Shown here piece after piece: positions 55,132 to 64,000 of a stretch of DNA of 64,000 nucleotides (position 1 is its first letter; each line of letters begins with the position of its first letter). The position numbers and the translations under genes are program-made. Source of the stretch: Mesorhizobium sp. M3A.F.Ca.ET.080.04.2.1 (GTDB taxonomy: Bacteria > Pseudomonadota > Alphaproteobacteria > Rhizobiales > Rhizobiaceae); assembly GCF_003952525.1 (NCBI RefSeq), contig NZ_CP034451.1, forward strand, positions 4,433,501 to 4,497,500. The letters are read 5' to 3'. The notes under the pieces were generated by a model, which worked only from the letters and a program-made list of their open reading frames with translations, was not told the DNA's origin and searched no databases.

Positions 55132-56133
55132 ATGAGGCCACAACAGCAGAACAGGCGCATGCGCGGTCGCAACAACAATGGCGGCGGTGGCAACAACAAC
55201 AACCGCAAGGGGCCCAATCCCCTGACGCGCAACTACGAGAGCAACGGTCCGGACGTGAAGATCCGTGGCTCGGCTCAGCAGATCGCCGAAAAATATGCCG
55301 CACTCGCCCGTGACGCGCAAAGCTCCGGGGACCGGGTGATGGCGGAGAACTATCTCCAGCACGCCGAACACTACAATCGCATCATTGCCGCTGCGCAGGC
55401 GCAGATGCCGATCCAGAACGTCCAGCAGAACCGCGACGATTTCGACGACGAGGTCGATGAGGATCGCGACGATTTCGAGAGCATCGGCAACACCAATGCC
55501 GGCGAGCAGCCGGCCGCGGCGACCGGGTCCGGTCCGCAGCCCGTGATCGAGGGCACGCCGGCCGAACTGGCTTACAACCAGGAAAACGGCCGCGACAACA
55601 ATCGCCGCGACAACAACCAGCGCGACAACAGTGGCCGCGACCGACACCGCGACCGCCGCAATGGCGGCTATGGCCAGTATGGCCAGCGCGATAATGGACA
55701 GCGCGGCGAGGGCCAGCGTGGCGAGCATGGCGGGCAGCAGTTCGACCAGAACCGCCGCGGCGAGGCACAGGCCGCGCAGCCGGAAGCGGCCGCCTCCAGC
55801 GAGGCTGGTCTCCCGGCCGAGCAGGCGCCTTTGTTCGGCAGTTTTTCGCCGGCCGCTCTTGCTGCCCAGGCTGAACTCAACGAGGCCGCCATGGACAATG
55901 GTGGCGGTCGCCGCCCGCGGCGTCCGCGCCGCCAGCGCGGCAATGCCGAGCAGGGAAACAGCGACCAGGCGAACGCCTCGGCCGATGAACGTGAGGCGGC
56001 AGGGCAGGGCAACGACGCCGTAGCCACTGCGCGCGAGGAGACTAATGCCGCGCCGTCGACCGAAAACAACGCCGGCGACAACAGTGCTGGCGAGCCGGCG
56101 AGCGAACCTGCGGTCGTCGCAGCAAACGACTGA
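55132..56133 (+). CDS. DUF4167-family protein with low-complexity region
   Basis: A 333-residue protein, highly biased in composition. The N-terminal part (MRPQQQNRRMRGRNNNGGGG, then KGPNPLTRNYESNGPDVKIRGSAQQIAEKYAALARDAQSSGDRVMAENYLQHAEHYNRIIAAAQ) is the conserved DUF4167 core, with a helical pair. After about residue 150 it turns into an Asn/Arg/Asp/Gly-rich tract (RDNNRRDNNQRDNSGRDRHR, then GEGQRGEHGGQQFDQ), then an Ala/Glu-rich C-terminus. Such RG/RD-rich tracts are typical of RNA-binding or phase-separating proteins; that function is inference. It sits between prmC and clpB, as in other rhizobia. Confidence 0.85.
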   Translation: MRPQQQNRRMRGRNNNGGGGNNNNRKGPNPLTRNYESNGPDVKIRGSAQQIAEKYAALARDAQSSGDRVMAENYLQHAEHYNRIIAAAQAQMPIQNVQQNRDDFDDEVDEDRDDFESIGNTNAGEQPAAATGSGPQPVIEGTPAELAYNQENGRDNNRRDNNQRDNSGRDRHRDRRNGGYGQYGQRDNGQRGEGQRGEHGGQQFDQNRRGEAQAAQPEAAASSEAGLPAEQAPLFGSFSPAALAAQAELNEAAMDNGGGRRPRRPRRQRGNAEQGNSDQANASADEREAAGQGNDAVATAREETNAAPSTENNAGDNSAGEPASEPAVVAAND

Positions 56134-56160
56134 TCCAGACCTGATCATGAGACATTGACC

Positions 56161-56190
56161 GGCGGAGAGACATCTCCGCCGTTTTCGTTT
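56161..56190 (+). terminator. Intrinsic terminator after the DUF4167 gene
   Basis: GGCGGAGA (56161-56168) pairs with TCTCCGCC (56173-56180) over a GACA loop and is followed by GTTTTCGTTTG. It ends about 30-55 bases after the stop codon and separates this transcript from clpB. Confidence 0.85.
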
Positions 56191-56272
56191 GTGCGCGCCC
56201 AAAAGCCGCCGTGTCTGCACACTTATGGGCGACCCGCATCGGAATAATCTGCGTTGACCAATATCAACGTGT

Positions 56273-56301
56273 CTTGAGAGACTTGGGCCCATACACCATA
56301 T
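56273..56301 (+). promoter_or_regulatory. Heat-shock (RpoH-type) promoter of clpB
   Basis: CTTGAG (56273-56278) and CCATAT (56296-56301) are separated by 17 bases, matching the alphaproteobacterial RpoH pattern CTTGAA-N17-CCANAT with one mismatch in the -35 element. It lies about 94 bases upstream of the clpB start. ClpB is a known RpoH-dependent chaperone, so the assignment is well founded by family knowledge. Confidence 0.68.
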
Positions 56302-56394
56302 CTCGGCTGAACAGGGCCCGGCTCGAATGAGCGGGTCCGTCACCGCAATCTGATCCGGTGCCGCAAAGCGGGCCGGTGACGGAAGGAGACAGAT

Positions 56395-59001
<2,607 letters not shown>

Positions 59002-59025
59002 GCCCGGACCAGGGCGCATGAACCG

Positions 59026-59069
59026 GAGCGCGTCGCATCACATGGATGCGGCGCGCTCTTGCTTTTTTA
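59026..59069 (+). terminator. Strong intrinsic terminator after clpB
   Basis: GAGCGCGTCGCATC (59026-59039) pairs with GATGCGGCGCGCTC (59045-59058) through a 14-base stem with one G-U pair and a 5-base loop, followed by TTGCTTTTTT. It ends the clpB transcript. Confidence 0.9.
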
Positions 59070-59123
59070 TCCGACCGCATTGCAAATCCGCGGCCGAACT
59101 TGAAGGCCGTGGAGGTGGCTCGG

Positions 59124-59483
59124 ATGAAGCTTGAGGACTACAACGGCTTCTGCGCCGGGCTGCCGGCCGCGACGCATGTCGTGCAGTGGGGCGGCGCGCA
59201 TGTGTGGAAGGTCGGCGGCAAGGTGTTCGCGATCGGCGGGCATGACCGGGAGGGGCAGGTCTTCGTCACCTTCAAATGTTCCGACCTGGCCTATGACGTG
59301 CTGAAGGAGCAGCCGGGCTGCCGGCCCGCGCCCTATCTTGCCTCGCGCGGGATGAAATGGATCCAGCGCCAGACAAGCCAGAGCGTGGATGATGGCGCGC
59401 TGAAGGATTATGTACGCGAGAGCCATCGGCTGGTTGTCCTCAAGCTGACCAGGCAGGTGCGCAGCGAGTTGGGGCTGGGCTGA
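59124..59483 (+). CDS. MmcQ/YjbR-family DNA-binding protein
   Basis: A 119-residue protein of the MmcQ/YjbR family with the CyaY-like DNA-binding fold. LEDYNGFCAGLPAATHVVQWGGAHVWKVGGKVFAIGG and VTFKCSDLAYDVLKEQPGCRPAPYLASRGMKWIQ are typical. Its job is unknown in most bacteria. The ATG at 59124 has GGAGG about eight bases upstream and is preferred to an in-frame start at 59046, inside the clpB terminator region. It stands alone. Confidence 0.87.
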   Translation: MKLEDYNGFCAGLPAATHVVQWGGAHVWKVGGKVFAIGGHDREGQVFVTFKCSDLAYDVLKEQPGCRPAPYLASRGMKWIQRQTSQSVDDGALKDYVRESHRLVVLKLTRQVRSELGLG

Positions 59484-59604
59484 TGAAACGCCGGGAATCC
59501 GCCATCTTCATGCCCGGTTCATGTTGGAACCTTAGTTTTGGTAACTGGTTTGCTGGCGAAGGGTTCGCCTGCCAAGACCACGTCGACCGGAGAGCTTGAC
59601 CTAC

Positions 59605-61143
59605 ATGCTGCGCACGATCCTTTCCCTTTCGGCACTCGCGGCCGGGCTGGTGACTTCCAGTGCCTTCGCGGCGCCGAGCGTGGACGGCGGGCAGAGTGCC
59701 GCCCGGCCAGCGCAGCACGGCGGGCTAATGCTCGCCCAGGAAGGCGATATCGACATCTACTATGACGGCAGGGGCAACCGGGTGCTTGTCGATGCCGAGA
59801 CCGGCAAGGTGATCGCCATCCAGCCGCCCGGGACCAGGCTCGACCGCAGGGCGCTTCGCCGTCAGTTGCGCATGCAGGAACTTGGCCGCGCTCCGGCCGA
59901 GGATGATCGCTACTATCTCGACGATCCCGAAGACATGGCGCGCTTCCGCCGCAGGCAGTTGGAAGAAGAGGGCAGGGTGATTCCGCCGCCGGTCGATGAA
60001 AACGATCCGTATGGCGAAAATTTCATCGATGCCTATCCGCCGGCGCCGAACGATGAGGGCGAAACCGCCACTTTGCCGCAGTCACCAAACTCGGACACGA
60101 TCAAGCGCCAGCCATTGGACGAGGCGTCGATCGAGCCGGCGCAGCCTGGCCAGGGAGAAGTGCTGCAGGTCAATCCGGAAACGCAGGCCTCGCTGCCGCC
60201 GGACACCGGCGGCAAGGCCAGCGTCGATCCATCGTTGTCGCTCGGCGTGCGCCAGGACGTTGCCGCGCTTCAGGTGCTGCTCGACCGCGGCGGCGCTTCG
60301 CCGGGGGTCATCGACGGGCGCTTCGGCTCGAATGTCGACAAGGCTTTGGCCGCCTACAATCAGATCACCGGCAGCAATCTGAAATCGACCGATGCGGCCG
60401 GAATCGAGGCCGCCCTCGCTCAATCGGGCGGCGACGCTTTCGCCTCTTACACGATCACCCCCGAGGACGTGGCAGGCCCCTATGTCGCGTCGATCCCGGA
60501 AGACTACAGCCAGAAGGCCAAGCTCGATCGCATGGGTTACACCTCCGTCACCGAGGCGCTCGCCGAGCGCTTCCACATGGATGAGAACTACCTCAAGTCG
60601 ATCAACAAGGGCCTCGACTTCAATCGCCCGGGCACGATCATCAAGGTCGCCAATTTCGGACAGCTGGTGTCGACACCGGTTGCACGCATCGTTGCCGACA
60701 AGGACAAGAAGGAAGTCTTCGCCTATGATGCCGGCGGCAAGCTGGTCGCGGCTTACCCGGCCACCATCGGCTCGTCCGACACGCCTTCTCCGTCGGGCAT
60801 CCACACTGTGTCCCGCATCGCGCTCGACCCCAACTACACCTACAATCCCAACATCAATTTCAAGCAAGGCCAGAACGACAAGATCCTGACCATCCCGCCG
60901 GGGCCGAACGGTCCGGTCGGCTCGGTCTGGATCGCGCTGGACAAGCCGACCTATGGCATTCACGGCACGCCCGACCCTTCCAAGATCGGCAAGACCGAAA
61001 GCCATGGCTGCGTGCGACTGACCAACTGGGATGCACGCGAACTCGCCAAGCTCGTGTCGCCGGGCGTTACCGTGGAATTCGTCGGCGGACCAACAATCGC
61101 TGACGTCGGCGGGACCGCAACCGATGATTTTGTGCAGCAGTGA
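59605..61143 (+). CDS. L,D-transpeptidase (YkuD domain)
   Basis: Cross-links peptidoglycan through 3-3 bonds or anchors proteins to it, in the periplasm. From the ATG at 59605 it has 512 residues: a signal peptide (MLRTILSLSALAAGLVTSSAFA), a Pro/Glu-rich middle part, a peptidoglycan-binding-like helical region (about 215-265, VAALQVLLDRGGASPGVIDGRFG), and the YkuD domain near the end with the catalytic SHGCVRLTNWDA, including the active cysteine. The N-terminus is extended to a TTG at 59596 by three residues in an alternative reading. It is followed by a hairpin. Confidence 0.92.
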   Translation: MLRTILSLSALAAGLVTSSAFAAPSVDGGQSAARPAQHGGLMLAQEGDIDIYYDGRGNRVLVDAETGKVIAIQPPGTRLDRRALRRQLRMQELGRAPAEDDRYYLDDPEDMARFRRRQLEEEGRVIPPPVDENDPYGENFIDAYPPAPNDEGETATLPQSPNSDTIKRQPLDEASIEPAQPGQGEVLQVNPETQASLPPDTGGKASVDPSLSLGVRQDVAALQVLLDRGGASPGVIDGRFGSNVDKALAAYNQITGSNLKSTDAAGIEAALAQSGGDAFASYTITPEDVAGPYVASIPEDYSQKAKLDRMGYTSVTEALAERFHMDENYLKSINKGLDFNRPGTIIKVANFGQLVSTPVARIVADKDKKEVFAYDAGGKLVAAYPATIGSSDTPSPSGIHTVSRIALDPNYTYNPNINFKQGQNDKILTIPPGPNGPVGSVWIALDKPTYGIHGTPDPSKIGKTESHGCVRLTNWDARELAKLVSPGVTVEFVGGPTIADVGGTATDDFVQQ

Positions 61144-61150
61144 GGCGCGC

Positions 61151-61177
61151 GGCGCGGCGGCATAGAAAAGCCGCGCC
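61151..61177 (+). terminator. Hairpin after the L,D-transpeptidase gene
   Basis: GGCGCGGC (61151-61158) pairs with GCCGCGCC (61170-61177). No T-run follows, so termination may need Rho. The remaining 190 bases before the MFS gene show nothing recognisable. Confidence 0.4.
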
Positions 61178-61369
61178 AGCACGCACGATAAAGGCGACCC
61201 TGGGGCCAGGTCTGAACGGACAGCGCCCGGGGGGACCGGAACCTGACGCAGGCCGGTTCGTTTGTCTCATGACTGTCGCCCGCTGGCCGTGTGCCAGCAC
61301 AATCTGTTTCAAGAACCGCAATCCTGTGGCTCGTTGTTGCGAGTGCATCGCAGAGCTAAGCAGGCTGTC

Positions 61370-62917
61370 ATGTCAGCTTCGGACGAACACACCGCCGATT
61401 CGCTTTCGACCGCGCAGCGCGCGAACGGCACGTTCTGTCCTCAGGCGCGACGCAAGTTCGTGCTGGTCGCGGCGATCCTGGCCTCGGCGCTCGGCTTCAT
61501 CGACGGCTCTGTGCTGGCCATCGCCATGCCGGCGCTGCGCGTCGACCTGGGCGCCAGCCTGGCGGAAGCGCAGTGGATCTCCAATGCCTATGCGCTGACG
61601 CTCTCGGCGTTGATTCTCGCAGGTGGTGCCGCCGGCGACCGATTCGGACTGCGGCACGCCTTCGTCACCGGCATCGCGCTTTTCATCGTCTCTTCCCTCG
61701 CCTGCGCGTTGGCGCCCAATCCGGCGGTGCTGATCGCGGTTCGCGCCGTCCAGGGCATCGGCGCCGCGATCATGGTGCCAGGCAGCCTTGCCATCATCGC
61801 CAAGGCCTATCCGAAAAAGGAGCGCGGCCGGGCGATCGGCATCTGGGCAGCGGCGTCGGCGCTGACGACGGCGCTTGGTCCGGTGCTGGGCGGCCTGGTG
61901 CTGTCGACCTTCGGCAACGGCGTCTGGCGCGCCATCTTCGCCGTCAACCTGCCGCTCGGACTGGTCTCGATCTATCTGCTGCTCGCCAAGATTCCGGCCG
62001 ACCAGCCGACCGAGAAACGCAGCCTCGATCTCGGCGGTGCCGGGCTCGCCACGCTCGCCTTCGGATCGCTGGCCTACGGGCTGACGGCGATGAACGCCGA
62101 GGGCGGCGGCGTGATGGCAGGGCCGGCGATCGGCGCCGGTGTCGTCCTGCTGATCGTCTTCGTCCTCTACGAGCGCTGGCAGCGCGAGCCGATGATCGAT
62201 CTCGGCCTGTTTCGCAACCGCGCCTTCGCCGGCGCCAACCTTGCAACTTTCTTCCTCTATTTCGCGCTTTCGGCCAACCTCTTCTACCTGCCTATGGTTC
62301 TGATCGCCGGCTGGGGCCTGAACTCGGCCGAGGTCGGCGTCATCTTCGTGCCGCTCTCGGCATTGATCGCGCTGCTTTCGGGGCCGGTCGGCCACTGGTC
62401 CGACCGAATCGGTCCGCGCCTGCCGATTGCCGCGGGGAGCCTGATTGTCGCCGTCGCCTTTGCCGGTCTCGCCCTGCTCAGCCATGCCGGCATCCACCGG
62501 TTCTGGACCGGGATCTTTCCGCTGATGGCGTTGATGGGGCTTGGCATGGCGCTGGTCGTGTCGCCGCTGTCGACGGCGATCATGACCTCCGTCGAGGACC
62601 GGGATACGGGTGCGGCCTCAGGCATCAACAACGCCGTCTCGCGCATCGGCGGGCTGATCGCGGTGGCGGCGATGGGTTCCCTGGCGGCTTTCGTCTATGC
62701 GCGATTGACCGGCAATCCCGCCGGCATGCCCGGCTTCGGCGAGCCCGCGTCCGGGCTGGCAGCCAATCTCGATGCGTCGAGGATCGCCGCGAGCGATTCG
62801 GCCTTTGCCGCGGTGGCGGCGGTCACGGCGCTGCTCTGCCTGCTGTCCGCGATCACCGCCTGGTTCACGGTGCCCGGCCAGGCGTCGCCCTGGCCGCAGC
62901 AAACGGAGCGCGGATAG
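61370..62917 (+). CDS. MFS transporter, DHA2 family (14 membrane segments)
   Basis: A 515-residue proton-driven exporter with about 14 membrane segments. Motif A is AGDRFGLRHAFVTG, and the DHA2-type motif C lies in the fifth segment (ALGPVLGGLVLSTFGNGVWRAIFAVNLPLG), with VRAVQGIGAAIMVPGSLAIIA before it. FIDGSVLAIAMPALRVDLGASLAEAQWI at the N-terminus is typical. Likely drug or toxic-compound export; the actual substrate is unknown. The ATG at 61370 gives the normal N-terminus; an in-frame extension to 61262 lacks family features. No regulator gene is adjacent. Confidence 0.92.
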   Translation: MSASDEHTADSLSTAQRANGTFCPQARRKFVLVAAILASALGFIDGSVLAIAMPALRVDLGASLAEAQWISNAYALTLSALILAGGAAGDRFGLRHAFVTGIALFIVSSLACALAPNPAVLIAVRAVQGIGAAIMVPGSLAIIAKAYPKKERGRAIGIWAAASALTTALGPVLGGLVLSTFGNGVWRAIFAVNLPLGLVSIYLLLAKIPADQPTEKRSLDLGGAGLATLAFGSLAYGLTAMNAEGGGVMAGPAIGAGVVLLIVFVLYERWQREPMIDLGLFRNRAFAGANLATFFLYFALSANLFYLPMVLIAGWGLNSAEVGVIFVPLSALIALLSGPVGHWSDRIGPRLPIAAGSLIVAVAFAGLALLSHAGIHRFWTGIFPLMALMGLGMALVVSPLSTAIMTSVEDRDTGAASGINNAVSRIGGLIAVAAMGSLAAFVYARLTGNPAGMPGFGEPASGLAANLDASRIAASDSAFAAVAAVTALLCLLSAITAWFTVPGQASPWPQQTERG

Positions 62918-62976
62918 GCAGTCCGCGTCTTATGCTATGCCGGGCAAAGCCGGTTTCTCGCCTTTCGTGGAACTGC

Positions 62977-64000
62977 TCAGTTCGGAACCTGCGAATCCGT
63001 CTTGGCGCTGGCGACCTTCAGCGAATTGCCGTCTTCCTGCTTGAGCAGGTCGTCGATGCGGTCGCGCTCGCGCTTGAAGGCGACCAGGTCGTCGCCCCTC
63101 AGCACCTTGCCCACCGGCAGGCGCACGCGCATCGGATCGACCTTGGTGCCGTTGACGATCAGCTCGTAGTGAAGATGCGGGCCGGTGGCGAGGCCGGTCT
63201 GGCCGAGGTAGCCGATGACCTGGCCCTGGCGCACCCGCATGCCGGGCTGCATGCCTTTGGCGAACGCGCTCTGGTGATTGTAGGAAGTCTCGTAGCCATT
63301 GGCGTGGCGGATGATGATCTGCTTTCCGTAGCCGCCTGCCCAGCCGACCTTCTCGACGACGCCATTGCCGGCCGCAATGATCGGCGTGCCGATGGGCGCT
63401 GCCCAGTCGACGCCGGTATGCATGCGCACATAGCCGAGAATCGGGTGCCGGCGGGCGCCGAAGCCTGAGCGGAATTTGCCGGCGGGCAGCGGATTGCGCA
63501 GCAGGAACTGCTGGGCGCTCGAACCGTTCTCGTCGAAATAGTCGGTGCTGCCGTCCTGCATCTGGAAGCGGTAGAAATTGCGCGTCTGCCCGCCGAAGGT
63601 GGCCGACACATAAAGAAGCTCGGAACTGTCGGAGGTCTGGTCGTCGCCGTCGGGCTGCGAGAACAGCACTTCGAGGCGATCGGACGGTGAGAGCCGCGAC
63701 TGGAAATCGACGTCGGAAGCAAGCAGCTTGATCAGCCGCTGCGTCATCGATTTCGACATGCCGTAGGAATAGGCCGCGCGGTAGATGCCGTCATAGACAT
63801 TGGGCAGGTTGCCGCGCACCACCACGGGCGGGGAATCGTCGAAGGCGGTCAGCAATTCGGGATTGGGTTCCGGCTCCTGCGCCGGCACATACTGGCCACG
63901 GTCGTCGAGCGCGATGGTGACGATGTGGGTCGTGCGATCGTAAACGCTGGTGCGGACGACCTTGGCGATATCGCCGCGGACCTCCAGGCCGACGCGCAGC
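62977..64000 (-). CDS. M23-family metallopeptidase, C-terminal part (cut by window edge)
   Basis: Zinc endopeptidase acting on peptidoglycan cross-bridges (LytM type) in the periplasm, or a degenerate divisome activator. The frame is open to the end of the window, so the N-terminus is missing. The M23 domain carries the zinc ligands in RRHPILGYVRMHTGVDWAAP (His and Asp) and HLHYELIVNGTKVDP (HxH). Both appear intact, so it is probably active rather than an EnvC/NlpD-type inactive form. Upstream visible sequence (SKVVRTSVYDRTTH-like, read as AKVVRTSVYDR) is the linker to an N-terminal domain. The gene stops 60 bases after the MFS stop on the other strand. Confidence 0.88.
   Translation of the reverse strand, partial: LRVGLEVRGDIAKVVRTSVYDRTTHIVTIALDDRGQYVPAQEPEPNPELLTAFDDSPPVVVRGNLPNVYDGIYRAAYSYGMSKSMTQRLIKLLASDVDFQSRLSPSDRLEVLFSQPDGDDQTSDSSELLYVSATFGGQTRNFYRFQMQDGSTDYFDENGSSAQQFLLRNPLPAGKFRSGFGARRHPILGYVRMHTGVDWAAPIGTPIIAAGNGVVEKVGWAGGYGKQIIIRHANGYETSYNHQSAFAKGMQPGMRVRQGQVIGYLGQTGLATGPHLHYELIVNGTKVDPMRVRLPVGKVLRGDDLVAFKRERDRIDDLLKQEDGNSLKVASAKTDSQVPN

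Noticed and set aside
61573..63468. A 631-codon open frame on the plus strand
   Set aside because: Out-of-frame reading of the MFS gene, running on antisense to the M23 peptidase gene; arginine-rich shadow.

Overview
The window is a 64-kb stretch of high-GC alphaproteobacterial chromosome. It is most likely Mesorhizobium or a close relative in the Phyllobacteriaceae. This rests on conserved rhizobial blocks (argH-lptM-lysA with divergent tlpA; secA, a parvulin, then argJ-GNAT-mutT; grxC-nitrilase-DUF1178; prfA-prmC-DUF4167-clpB), a TGA-N9-TCA iron box of the RirA type, and many copies of a rhizobial palindromic intergenic repeat. The species call is inference. One tRNA (Leu-CAA) is present; no rRNA operon, CRISPR array or prophage is visible.

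Layout. 1-3.2 kb: lysA (cut by the window edge), a small LptM-type lipoprotein, a small unknown protein and argH, facing tlpA. 3.2-5.7 kb: an MHYT-PAS-GGDEF-EAL cyclic-di-GMP protein. 5.8-9.9 kb: a ferric-iron ABC importer (binding protein, permease, ATPase) behind a RirA-type box, with a hairpin after the binding-protein gene. 9.8-13.1 kb: an ECF sigma factor with its NrsF-type membrane anti-sigma, then a PAS-GGDEF cyclase. 13.1-16.0 kb: hydroxyacyl-CoA dehydrogenase and etfAB, i.e. acyl-CoA/electron-transfer metabolism. 16-25 kb: rhomboid protease, cobalamin adenosyltransferase, a frameshifted SDR gene, YihY/BrkB, a DMT exporter next to a striking inverted octamer array, gluQ, an AlkA-like glycosylase, HNH nuclease, dsbB and a DedA-like protein. 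25-31 kb: tRNA-Leu, deaminase, GFA protein, a winged-helix/TolB/TPR regulator, DUF1127, and an acetyltransferase/flippase pair. 31-35 kb: secA and a periplasmic parvulin.

35.2-39.4 kb is the accessory segment. It separates the parvulin gene from argJ, which normally lie close together. It holds an orphan GspK-like minor pseudopilin, an AT-rich candidate immunity gene, a polymorphic-toxin tail, a frameshifted IS4-family transposon, and the decayed 3' end of an RHS-repeat gene. The transposon sits exactly between the RHS core end and the toxin tail.

39.4-64 kb is mostly core: argJ-GNAT-mutT, a Flp pilin pair, a methyltransferase facing comF, grxC-nitrilase-DUF1178, a MarR regulator facing a DMT transporter with a clear operator, ubiG, lysC, ptsP (nitrogen PTS enzyme I), prfA-prmC, a DUF4167 protein, clpB behind a heat-shock-type promoter, an L,D-transpeptidase, an MFS exporter and the end of an M23 peptidase cut by the window edge.

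All functions are assigned by reading the translated sequences against remembered family features; no database search was run.
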